NCBI GenBank assembly: GCA_002329395.1
Contig: DCTQ01000045.1
Location: 10,383-18,454 of the forward strand
From: Candidatus Avelusimicrobium alvi
Lineage (GTDB): Bacteria; Elusimicrobiota; Elusimicrobia; Elusimicrobiales; Elusimicrobiaceae
Direction: 5' to 3'
DNA length: 8,072 nt
The position numbers were made by a program, and so were the translations under genes. Below the pieces are notes generated by a model, which was not told the DNA's origin, did not search any database, and saw only the letters and a list, made by a program, of their open reading frames with translations. Numbering within the stretch: position 1 is the stretch's first letter; each line of letters begins with the position of its first letter. Below are positions 1-6,525 of the stretch, piece by piece.

Positions 1-711
1 GTCGTGCCCGCCGTGCCCGCGTCTAAAACCGCGTCCAAAGCCGCCCGCAAAACGGCGGCGAAGCCGCGCACGGCTTCGGCAAAACGCGCCGCCCGTCCGG
101 CCGCCGCAACCAATCCGGAATTAATGGGCAAAACCGCTCCCGGCGTGCAGGAAACGCTGGCCGCGCAGGCGGACGTATCGGTGGAAGCGGTAGCGGCGCC
201 TGTGCCCGCCGAAGGGCTTGCCGCGCCGGCCGGTGCGAATGCTCCCGCGGAAGCGGCCGCTCCCGCCGCGCAAGGGGAAGATTTTGTGGTGCAGCGCGAG
301 GAAGTAGCGGAAGAAACGGCGGAAGTAAAAGCGCCGCGCGTGGTGTATAATCCCAAAAACCGCCGCGATCCCACTTTGTCGCCCGACGACTTTTTATTAC
401 TGCAGTACCGGGAACAACAGCGTTTGGCCGCTCTTGAAGCGGAACGCCAGCGCAAACTGGCGGAAGAAAGACGCAAACGCGAAGAAGCGGAACGTCTGCG
501 CCAGCTGGAGCTTGCGCGCATTAAAGACCCGACCCGCGAAGTGCGTAATAAAATTAGAGTCGGCGGCATTATCGGCCAGGAAGTGTTTATCGGCAGCAAG
601 ATTTACACGGTGGGCAAGAGCATCTACGGGGCCCGTATTGTGGAAGTCCGCCCCGATGAAGTGGTATTCTCTTACAAAGGCCATAAATTTGTACGGAAAG
701 TTCAGTTATAA
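1..711 (+). CDS. PilP-like secretin-docking protein, 5' end cut by window
   Basis: The frame is open to the first base, so the true start is probably upstream; the GTG at 4 is only the first possible start inside the window. Numbering from that GTG, residues 1-35 are rich in Ala and Lys/Arg, 36-112 are an Ala/Pro/Glu-rich low-complexity linker, and 135-172 form a highly charged Arg/Glu/Gln helix, probably a coiled coil. A compact beta-rich domain fills about 183-235 and ends in KGHKFVRKVQL. The YNPKNRRDP segment at 115-123 followed by a short C-terminal beta domain resembles PilP, the periplasmic protein that links the inner-membrane PilN/PilO complex to the secretin. The secretin gene follows after 45 bp, which supports this. 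No signal peptide, lipobox or membrane helix is visible, so the membrane anchor should lie in the missing part. A GspC-like or other secretin-docking protein is the main alternative. The linker is unusually long and basic for PilP. Confidence 0.62.
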   Translation, partial: VVPAVPASKTASKAARKTAAKPRTASAKRAARPAAATNPELMGKTAPGVQETLAAQADVSVEAVAAPVPAEGLAAPAGANAPAEAAAPAAQGEDFVVQREEVAEETAEVKAPRVVYNPKNRRDPTLSPDDFLLLQYREQQRLAALEAERQRKLAEERRKREEAERLRQLELARIKDPTREVRNKIRVGGIIGQEVFIGSKIYTVGKSIYGARIVEVRPDEVVFSYKGHKFVRKVQL

Positions 712-746
712 TAATAAAATAAGCAACTCATTTAGGAATAAATCAC

Positions 747-752
747 AGGAGG
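747..752 (+). promoter_or_regulatory. Shine-Dalgarno site of the secretin gene
   Basis: A perfect AGGAGG lies four bases before the ATG at 757. It fixes the start of the secretin and is the strongest ribosome-binding site in the window. Confidence 0.85.
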
Positions 753-756
753 ACAG

Positions 757-2346
757 ATGACAAATCGTTTAGCAGTTGTGCTGGCGTGTGTTGCTGCCTT
801 GGGACTGGGGGGAACGGCTTCTGCGCAGCAGGCCCGGCAATCCCTTCCCAGCGACAACACGATCGCCTTGACGGAGGAAACGACGGTGAAGCTGTCGGGC
901 GAATCCGATCTGTATAAGGAAACCGAGACTTCGTCTCCCCTGGACCGCAAAGTGTCCATTCGCGTTTCCAACGTACCGATATCGGCGTTTTTAAACAGCA
1001 TTACCACCCAGGCCAAGATTAACTTTATTATGAGCGAAGAATTCGCGAATAAAAAAGTTACCGCTTCGCTTACCCGGGTAACGGTGCGGGAGGCCCTGGA
1101 TACGCTGCTTCGCGTACACGGCTTGGCTTACCAGCGCATCGGCAAAAGCGACAGCTACGTCGTAACCAAGCGCTCCAACGACGCGCCGGATACGATTACC
1201 AAAATTTACACCCTCAGCTATATTTCCCTGCAGGGTATCGGTTCCGCGCAGAGCGAGCTTAACAGCATTATGCCGCAGGACGTTTCCTCCGGCGGTTCTT
1301 CCAGCAGCGTGTCCAGCTCCAGCACGGACAGCGGCATGAGCCTGGGCGGCGGTATGAGCGGATCTTCCGGTTCGGACTCCTACAGCGGCGGCGCGGAAAT
1401 CACGGCTATTGTGAAGAGTATGCTTTCTCCCGTGGGCAAAATCGCCGTGGACCCCCGCACCAACAAACTGATTGTTACCGACGTGGCCGAAGTGTTCCCG
1501 CAGGTGGAAAACATTTTGGCCGAGCTGGACGTAAAACCCCCGCAGATTTTGATTGAAGCGCAGATTGTGGAAGTCAGCAAAACCAGCGGTTTAAGCCTTG
1601 GTTTTGAATACGGCGGCGACGGCGGAACGATGGTGTCTATGACCGGCCCCAAACGCGTGGTGGACTTTGACTATATCAAAGGCAACGGCGTAAAAGGCTG
1701 GAACTACATCTTCCCGACCAAAGACCAGATGAACAGCGATTCCAGTTCCGGCGGCGACAGCGGCAGCAGCTCCTCCTCCAGCTCCGACCAGAGCGACGAA
1801 GGCGGTCTGTTGGACTTCTCGGCCTTTAACATTGTGCTTAAAAGCCTCTTAACCCGCGGCGAAGCCAAATACCTCGGTAAACCGAAAGTGGTTACCTTGA
1901 ACAACAAAACGGCCACCATCACCACCTCTACGGACGCCACCGTCGGCCAGACGATGAGCCAGTCCGGCAGCGGCTCCGGCGAAGGGATGACCACCACTTC
2001 CGCGGAAAGAAAGAGAGTCGGTCTTACGCTGCAGGTTACTCCGCAGGTAAACCGCGAAGGCTACGTCACGCTGTATGTGCAGCCCTCGTATTCCGACTTG
2101 GTCAGCTCCGGCTTTGACTTCTCTAAAGATACCACCACCCGCGCCGCGTCCACGCTGGTTCGCGTGAAAAACGGCCAGACGGTGGTTATCGGCGGTCTGC
2201 TCACCTCGCGTGAAACGGACCAGACCCGCAAAGTGCCGCTCCTGGGCGACATTCCGATATTGGGCTGGCTGTTTACCAGCAAGACCAAATCCAAAAGCAC
2301 CACCGACTTGGTCATCTTCATCACCCCGACCATTTTGGCGGAATAA
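757..2346 (+). CDS. pilQ: Outer-membrane secretin, PilQ/GspD family
   Basis: Forms the multimeric outer-membrane channel through which the pilus or pseudopilus passes. Residues 1-23 are a Sec signal peptide with a hydrophobic core and an ASA cleavage site before Gln24. Residues about 66-138 match an STN/secretin short N-terminal domain. Residues about 147-258 match a secretin N-type (N1/N3) domain, ending in the typical NKLIVTD and ENILAELD segments. The C-terminal secretin barrel spans about 262-527 and carries the family signature VPLLGDIPILGWLF at 493-506. Ser/Gly-rich insertions lie at about 177-212 (inside the N domain) and 327-350 (before the barrel core), with a shorter Ser/Gly/Thr loop at about 401-414. 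At 529 residues it is shorter than many proteobacterial PilQ proteins and shows no AMIN domain, so GspD-like naming is possible. The PilP-like gene before it and the ATPase and platform genes after it favour a type IV pilus role. The start is set by a perfect AGGAGG. Confidence 0.93.
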   Translation: MTNRLAVVLACVAALGLGGTASAQQARQSLPSDNTIALTEETTVKLSGESDLYKETETSSPLDRKVSIRVSNVPISAFLNSITTQAKINFIMSEEFANKKVTASLTRVTVREALDTLLRVHGLAYQRIGKSDSYVVTKRSNDAPDTITKIYTLSYISLQGIGSAQSELNSIMPQDVSSGGSSSSVSSSSTDSGMSLGGGMSGSSGSDSYSGGAEITAIVKSMLSPVGKIAVDPRTNKLIVTDVAEVFPQVENILAELDVKPPQILIEAQIVEVSKTSGLSLGFEYGGDGGTMVSMTGPKRVVDFDYIKGNGVKGWNYIFPTKDQMNSDSSSGGDSGSSSSSSSDQSDEGGLLDFSAFNIVLKSLLTRGEAKYLGKPKVVTLNNKTATITTSTDATVGQTMSQSGSGSGEGMTTTSAERKRVGLTLQVTPQVNREGYVTLYVQPSYSDLVSSGFDFSKDTTTRAASTLVRVKNGQTVVIGGLLTSRETDQTRKVPLLGDIPILGWLFTSKTKSKSTTDLVIFITPTILAE

Positions 2347-2360
2347 CAACGATTCAGCAC

Positions 2361-2396
2361 TCATACCTGCCCCCGGTTACTCGGGGGCAGGTATGG
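2361..2396 (+). other. Intergenic perfect inverted repeat (RNA hairpin)
   Basis: Two 14-base arms, CATACCTGCCCCCG at 2362-2375 and its exact reverse complement at 2382-2395, flank a six-base spacer (GTTACT). A U-G pair can extend the base at 2361/2396. The stem lies 15 bases after the secretin stop in the 89-bp gap before the ATPase gene. The following sequence (GTAAACAAGACAAAC) has no T-run, so it is not a standard intrinsic terminator on the plus strand, and no clear T-run follows it on the minus strand either. A partial terminator, an RNA-stabilising 3' stem or a processing site that sets different secretin and ATPase levels are all possible. Confidence 0.8.
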
Positions 2397-2435
2397 TAAA
2401 CAAGACAAACAGGGTTTAGTAAAGAGGATTAGGAA

Positions 2436-4175
2436 ATGGCAAAACAGTTAAGCGAGATTTTGATGGAACAGGGCGCTTTGGACGCCGAGCAGGTAAAACG
2501 CGTTCAGCTCTACGCCAAGCAAAACAACGTAACCGTTGCGGAGGCTGTTGTTAAATTCGGTTTCGCGACCGAAGAACAAGTAACGGCCGCGCTCTCCAAA
2601 CATTTTTCCGTTCCCTACGCTTCCAGAGAAAACGGCATTTTGGTGCCGGAAAAAGAGCAAAACCTGCAGGAAATAATTCCCGAAAAATTCGCGCGCGAGA
2701 ATATGGTAATCCCGCTGTTCGTGGAAGAGGATGAACTGGCCGTGGCCGTGCTGGACCCGACCAACGTGTTCCTGCTGGAAAACATTAAAATGATGTCCGG
2801 CAAGCAGGTGCAGCCGTTCATCGCCAGCAAAAGCCAGCTTTTAAACGTTATTGACGCTTTTTATTCCAATAAAAACCTGCTGGAAGAAGTAATGAACGAA
2901 GCCGCCAAGCCGACGGCGGAAGGCGCCGCGGCGGGGGAAGGGGACGAGGATGTGGACGTTTCCGGCTTTTTGGATTTGGATAAAATCTCGCCCAACACCT
3001 CGCAGTACGTCAAGCAGGTAAACGCCATTCTGCGCCAGGCCATCGCCGAGCGTACGTCTGATATTCACCTGGAAATGTTTGACGAGCGCGTCAGCCTGCG
3101 CTTCCGCATTGACGGTTCTTTGTACGAACGCACCGCGCCGGCCAAAGAATCGGTAAACGCCATTATTTCCCGTATTAAAATTTTGTCCAAGCTGGACATC
3201 GCGGAAAAACGTCTGCCGCAGGACGGCAGCTTTACCATCCGCTACCAGAACCGCTCCATTGAAGTCCGCGTTTCCGTATGTCCCGCAGTATACGGCGAAA
3301 AGCTCGTGCTTCGTATTTTGGATAAAGGCACCGGGGAAATGAACGTGGACAAACTCGGTTTTGAGCCGGAGCAGAAAAAGGCCTTCTTGGAAGCCGCCAA
3401 CCTGCCGCACGGCCTTATCTTTTTGACGGGGCCCACCGGTTCGGGTAAATCCACCACGCTTAACGCGGTGCTTACCACCATCCGTACCCCGGAGCTTAAC
3501 TTTATGACCCTGGAAGACCCGGTAGAATACAAACTCGCCGGTATCAGCCAGGTGCAGGTCAAGCCCGCCATCGGGCTGACGTTTGCGGCCGGCCTGCGTT
3601 CGTTCCTGCGTCAGGACCCGGACGTCATCCTGGTAGGTGAGGTCCGCGATAATGAAACGGCCGAAGCCTGCTTAAAAGCGGCTTTAACCGGCCACCTGGT
3701 GCTTTCCACGCTGCACACGAACGAAGCGCTCGGCGCCGTGCCGCGTTTGATTGACATGGGGATGGAGCCGTTCCTGCTGGCCAGCTCGCTGGCGCTTGTG
3801 GCGGCGCAGCGTCTGGTACGCATCCTGTGCCCGTACTGCAAAGTGCCGCACATCCCGGATCCGGCCACCCTGGCGCGCATCATTCAGGAAGGCCGCTTAA
3901 ATCCGCGTGACCAAAACTCCTGGACGTTCTTTAAATCCGTGGGCTGCCCCAAGTGCTTCGGCACCGGTTTTATGGGCCGCCGCGCCATTTACGAAGTATA
4001 TCGTATGACGGAAGAAATGCGCAACATCATTTACAAAACCCAGGACCTGGTGGAGTTAAAACGCGCCGCCGTACGGTCCGGGGCGCTCAACCTGCGCGCC
4101 AACGGATGGCATAAAGTTATCCGCGGGCAGACGACGGTGGACGAAATTCTGAGCATTACTACGGCGGACGAATAA
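2436..4175 (+). CDS. pilB: Type IV pilus / type II secretion assembly ATPase (PilB/GspE family)
   Basis: Cytoplasmic hexameric ATPase that powers pilin polymerisation through the platform protein encoded next. Residues 1-145 form an MshEN/T2SSE N-terminal region with two helical repeats. An acidic Ala/Gly-rich linker covers about 155-176. The catalytic domain follows: SDIHLE at 208-213, Walker A GPTGSGKST at 332-340, Asp box MTLEDPVEY at 357-365, Walker B PDVILVGEVRD at 395-405, and His box from TGH (418-420) to STLHTNE (424-430). Four cysteines (465, 468, 504, 507) form two CPxC pairs that match the zinc-binding tetracysteine of extension ATPases, which the retraction ATPase PilT lacks. The 579-residue length is normal for PilB/GspE. 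The ATG at 2436 follows AGAGGA at 2423-2428. PilB is chosen over GspE from the gene order and could be argued either way. The key Arg and Gly of the c-di-GMP-binding motif in the N domain look replaced. Confidence 0.95.
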   Translation: MAKQLSEILMEQGALDAEQVKRVQLYAKQNNVTVAEAVVKFGFATEEQVTAALSKHFSVPYASRENGILVPEKEQNLQEIIPEKFARENMVIPLFVEEDELAVAVLDPTNVFLLENIKMMSGKQVQPFIASKSQLLNVIDAFYSNKNLLEEVMNEAAKPTAEGAAAGEGDEDVDVSGFLDLDKISPNTSQYVKQVNAILRQAIAERTSDIHLEMFDERVSLRFRIDGSLYERTAPAKESVNAIISRIKILSKLDIAEKRLPQDGSFTIRYQNRSIEVRVSVCPAVYGEKLVLRILDKGTGEMNVDKLGFEPEQKKAFLEAANLPHGLIFLTGPTGSGKSTTLNAVLTTIRTPELNFMTLEDPVEYKLAGISQVQVKPAIGLTFAAGLRSFLRQDPDVILVGEVRDNETAEACLKAALTGHLVLSTLHTNEALGAVPRLIDMGMEPFLLASSLALVAAQRLVRILCPYCKVPHIPDPATLARIIQEGRLNPRDQNSWTFFKSVGCPKCFGTGFMGRRAIYEVYRMTEEMRNIIYKTQDLVELKRAAVRSGALNLRANGWHKVIRGQTTVDEILSITTADE

Positions 4176-4202
4176 ACGGCCGCATCTTAAACAAGAGGGT
4201 TT

Positions 4203-5432
4203 ATGCAAAAATATACGTATACGGTGAAAGACGCCAACGGAAAAACCCTGAAGGGTTCCGTTTCGTCGGATAACAGAGAAAAAGTGATTTTGGCCCTGCA
4301 GAACAAGGGCTACCTGGTGCTGGAAGTGAAAGAAGGCACCGGCGGTTTGTTCGGCGGAGGCGGTTCTTCTTCGGCCCGCAAACGCGGAGGAAAAGTGCCC
4401 GGCCACGTGCTGGCGTTCTTTGCCGAACAGCTCTCCACGCTGATCGCGGGCGGCGTGCCGCTCGTGCGCGCGGTATCGCTGCTGGGCGAATATGCGTCCA
4501 ACCCCACGCTGGGTTACGTACTGACGCAGGTGGCGAAAGATATTGCGGGCGGTCAGTCTTTGCATACGGCTCTCTCGCACCATCCCAAAACCTTCAGCCA
4601 CACCTGGCTTTCGCTGGTGCAGGCGGGTGAAGTCGGCGGTCAGCTGGCCGATACGCTGATGCAGGTGGCCATCTACACCAAAACGCAGGAAGGGATGAAG
4701 AGCAAAATCATCACGGCCATCACCTACCCGGCCATCCTGATGCTGGCGTCCGTGGGCGTGCTGATTTACTTTATTTTGGGTATCGTGCCGACCTTTGCAC
4801 AAATCTTTAAAGATTTTAACATTGATTTGCCGCTGATTACCGTTATCGTGCTGAACGTATCGGGCCTGCTCATCAACAACGGCGTGCTGATTATCGTTAC
4901 GATTGTATTTTTGATTGTGGCCTTCCGCTTTTACATCAAAACGGCCGACGGGAAAAAACGCTGGCACTCGTTCCTGCTGTCCATGCCGCTTTTCGGCAAT
5001 TTCCTGAAAAACATTTACTACGACCGGATGCTCTCCACGCTTTCCACGCTGCTTAAAAGCGGCGTAACGATTTTAAACGCCATTTTGGTGTTGGAAGAAT
5101 CGTTTGACGGAAACGTCATCATCCAGAACGCGTTGAAACACGTCCGTTCCGAAGTGGCGGCCGGTAAATCCATTTCCGATTCGTTCCGCGCCACCGGGGT
5201 ATTCCCGGGCCTGATGACGGAAATGATGCTGATGGGCGAAGAATCGGGCAAGCTGCCCAGCATTATCGCCACGCTTTCCAAGTTCTACGCCGATAACGTA
5301 GACCAGTTTATCGCCCGTTTTTCCGCGGTTATTGACCCTATCTTAATCTGCGGCGTGGGTGCGCTGATTGGTATTATCGTGGCGTCCATCTTCCTGCCTA
5401 TTTTCAAACTGTCCCAAATCGGCGGCAACTAA
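4203..5432 (+). CDS. pilC: Inner-membrane platform protein, PilC/GspF family
   Basis: Polytopic inner-membrane protein that couples the ATPase to pilin assembly. Residues 1-45 are the small N-terminal domain typical of the family (YTYTVKDANGKTLKGSV, then a helix and ALQNKGYLVLEV). A Gly/Ser/Lys linker covers about 46-64. Two homologous GspF domains follow, about 67-195 and 270-400. Each has a cytoplasmic helical bundle with a family motif: LAFFAEQLSTLIAGGVPLVRA in the first and MLSTLSTLLKSGVTI in the second, plus VQAGEVGGQL and MLMGEESGKL. Hydrophobic membrane segments are seen at about 173-197, 211-241 and 374-403. The 409-residue length is normal. The gene starts 27 bp after the ATPase stop behind AAGAGGG (4193-4199) and is probably cotranscribed with it. 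PilC and GspF cannot be told apart by motif alone. Confidence 0.95.
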   Translation: MQKYTYTVKDANGKTLKGSVSSDNREKVILALQNKGYLVLEVKEGTGGLFGGGGSSSARKRGGKVPGHVLAFFAEQLSTLIAGGVPLVRAVSLLGEYASNPTLGYVLTQVAKDIAGGQSLHTALSHHPKTFSHTWLSLVQAGEVGGQLADTLMQVAIYTKTQEGMKSKIITAITYPAILMLASVGVLIYFILGIVPTFAQIFKDFNIDLPLITVIVLNVSGLLINNGVLIIVTIVFLIVAFRFYIKTADGKKRWHSFLLSMPLFGNFLKNIYYDRMLSTLSTLLKSGVTILNAILVLEESFDGNVIIQNALKHVRSEVAAGKSISDSFRATGVFPGLMTEMMLMGEESGKLPSIIATLSKFYADNVDQFIARFSAVIDPILICGVGALIGIIVASIFLPIFKLSQIGGN

Positions 5433-5435
5433 TAC

Positions 5436-5440
5436 GGGGG
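5436..5440 (+). promoter_or_regulatory. G-rich ribosome binding site that decides the first pilin start
   Basis: GGGGG followed by AA lies five bases before the ATG at 5446 and three bases after the platform-gene stop. It supports that ATG rather than an in-frame ATG at 5368 inside the platform gene. Confidence 0.55.
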
Positions 5441-5445
5441 AATGT

Positions 5446-6003
5446 ATGAGAACGCAAAAAGGCTTTACTTTGCTGGAAGTGTTAATTGTCGTGGTGATTG
5501 CGGTTTCCGTAGCGGCGTTTGCCGTTCCGGCGTATAAGAAATCGCAGGACCGCAACCGCTATATGGCGGCGCAGGGAGCCCTGATTGATTTGGGCAACGG
5601 CGTGCGCGCGCTGCGCGCCGATTTGGCGGTGGACGCGCCGAACAAAGCGTTTCCCACATCCGGCTACCTGGCTGTCAGCGCTTCCTGGCAGGGCACGTCC
5701 GGCACGAATTACACAAATTCCAAAGACAAACCTTTGTCCGAGCTTAACAACACCACGCTCGGGTACGCGTTGTTTTCGCGCCGGTATATGTCGCCTATTG
5801 CGTTTGATTCCGGCAACAGCTTTAAAGGGTATCTGTTTTACATTTGCCCGCAAAATACGTCTACTTCCAGCGTTTGCTGCCAGAGCAATTCCAACGCGGT
5901 GGCCTGCATGAGTGACTCCAGCTATGCCTCCCGCCCCACCAAGGGCCAGTATTACGGCGCGCTTTATACGCTGGATGGCAACGTAACGCGTTTGACAAAG
6001 TAA
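5446..6003 (+). CDS. Type IV prepilin with cysteine-rich C-terminal half (pilin 1)
   Basis: A 185-residue prepilin. The six-residue basic leader MRTQKG ends in Gly6, with Phe7 as the first mature residue and Glu11 at mature position +5: the class III signal GFTLLE cut and N-methylated by a prepilin peptidase. A hydrophobic helix runs to about residue 30, followed by an amphipathic helix to about 60 and a Ser/Thr/Asn-rich globular domain. Cysteines lie at 134, 144, 145 and 154, in FYICPQ, VCCQ and ACMS. An in-frame ATG at 5368 would add 26 residues overlapping the platform gene and bury the leader, so the ATG at 5446 with its G-rich ribosome-binding site is preferred. It sits directly behind the platform gene and could be the major subunit or a minor one; the sequence does not decide. 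The IC...ACMS block recurs in the next gene, which marks them as paralogues. Confidence 0.9.
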   Translation: MRTQKGFTLLEVLIVVVIAVSVAAFAVPAYKKSQDRNRYMAAQGALIDLGNGVRALRADLAVDAPNKAFPTSGYLAVSASWQGTSGTNYTNSKDKPLSELNNTTLGYALFSRRYMSPIAFDSGNSFKGYLFYICPQNTSTSSVCCQSNSNAVACMSDSSYASRPTKGQYYGALYTLDGNVTRLTK

Positions 6004-6012
6004 TTTTTTGTC

Positions 6013-6041
6013 TTGACAATGCCGGAAAACGGCGCAATACT
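6013..6041 (+). promoter_or_regulatory. Possible sigma-70-type promoter before pilin 2
   Basis: A perfect TTGACA (6013-6018) lies in the 55-bp gap after pilin 1. Seventeen bases on is AATACT (6036-6041), matching four of six positions of TATAAT including the key A and last T. A better -10 match, TGTAAT at 6041-6046, is 22 bases away, which is too far. Initiation about seven bases after AATACT would leave a leader of only about 11 bases and would start inside the AAGGG site, which weakens the call. Confidence 0.4.
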
Positions 6042-6046
6042 GTAAT

Positions 6047-6051
6047 AAGGG
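6047..6051 (+). promoter_or_regulatory. Ribosome binding site of pilin 2
   Basis: AAGGG lies seven bases before the ATG at 6059, followed by a run of five T. It supports this start and the short MIKNRTG leader. Confidence 0.6.
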
Positions 6052-6058
6052 TTTTTAT

Positions 6059-6523
6059 ATGATAAAGAACAGAACTGGTTTTACGCTTATTGAGCTTTTA
6101 ATTGCCGCCACTATTATTGGTATTTTGGCCGTGTTCGCCACGATTGCCTACCGCAACAGCGCGGCGCAGACCCGCGTGGCGGGGGCTAAAGCCAAGGCGG
6201 ATTCGCTGGCGTGGGCCGTTCAGCGCTACAAGCTGGATCCGGTGGCGTGCCTTTCTATTACGAGCAACAGCAATTTGACGATTGCCAATTTGATTAACTG
6301 CGGTCTTTTGGAAAGCGGCGGCGCGTGGACGGACGAGTATTTTACATACGAAATCTGCAACGGCTCCGGTTCCAATTGTTCCGGTTCCGGCGTCAGCAGC
6401 GACGCTTTGGCCTGTATGAGCGGACAGTCTTCCAAACTCCCTTCCCAATACTTAAAGAGTAACGGGTATTGGTACTGCGTGGGGGATGTTTCGGGCGCCA
6501 AAGAGCATTTGGGGACGAACTGA
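6059..6523 (+). CDS. Type IV prepilin, six cysteines (pilin 2)
   Basis: A 154-residue prepilin. The leader MIKNRTG is cleaved after Gly7, with Phe8 first and Glu12 at +5 (GFTLIELL). The hydrophobic helix runs to about residue 31. An Ala/Lys-rich amphipathic helix continues to about 58 (AGAKAKADSLAWAVQRYK). The globular part has six cysteines, at 64, 81, 100, 107, 119 and 140; an even number is compatible with three disulfides. The segment YFTYEIC...C...ALACMS at 94-121 parallels FYIC...CC...AVACMS in pilin 1. The C-terminus contains NGYWYCVGD. The canonical GFTLIELLIAATIIGILA helix makes this one of the better candidates for a structural pilin in the set, though that is inference. It has its own possible promoter upstream, and the next gene starts two bases after its stop. 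Confidence 0.92.
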   Translation: MIKNRTGFTLIELLIAATIIGILAVFATIAYRNSAAQTRVAGAKAKADSLAWAVQRYKLDPVACLSITSNSNLTIANLINCGLLESGGAWTDEYFTYEICNGSGSNCSGSGVSSDALACMSGQSSKLPSQYLKSNGYWYCVGDVSGAKEHLGTN

Positions 6524-6525
6524 GT

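Noticed and set aside
59..78. Inverted repeat CGAAGCCG / CGGCTTCG with a four-base spacer
   Set aside because: It lies inside coding sequence of very biased Ala/Lys/Arg composition, where such matches are expected, and it has no regulatory context.
707..712. Perfect TATAAT across the stop of the PilP-like gene as a -10 box for the secretin
   Set aside because: No acceptable -35 hexamer lies 16-19 bases upstream, and the surrounding AT-rich stop-codon region makes a chance match likely.
2841..3410. Minus-strand frame of 189 codons opposite the ATPase, and a similar one at 1849-2364 opposite the secretin
   Set aside because: Both lie fully or almost fully inside well-supported genes and show no domain, signal or ribosome site of their own.
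4056..4967. Long minus-strand open frame (303 codons) opposite the platform gene
   Set aside because: It is antisense to a clear PilC/GspF gene, has low-complexity His/Arg/Gln-rich composition typical of reverse frames in this codon usage, and has no recognisable domain.
5368..5445. Upstream in-frame extension of pilin 1
   Set aside because: It overlaps the platform gene, adds Cys- and Ser-rich residues before the prepilin leader and would prevent a normal class III signal peptide.
6004..6009. Run of six T after the pilin 1 stop as an intrinsic terminator
   Set aside because: No stable GC-rich stem precedes it. The small GCCG/CGGC stem at 6021-6033 comes after the T-run and is only four base pairs.
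6469..6525. Upstream in-frame extension of pilin 3
   Set aside because: It overlaps pilin 2 and buries the perfect MKKGFTLME start; the ATG at 6526 is the natural one.
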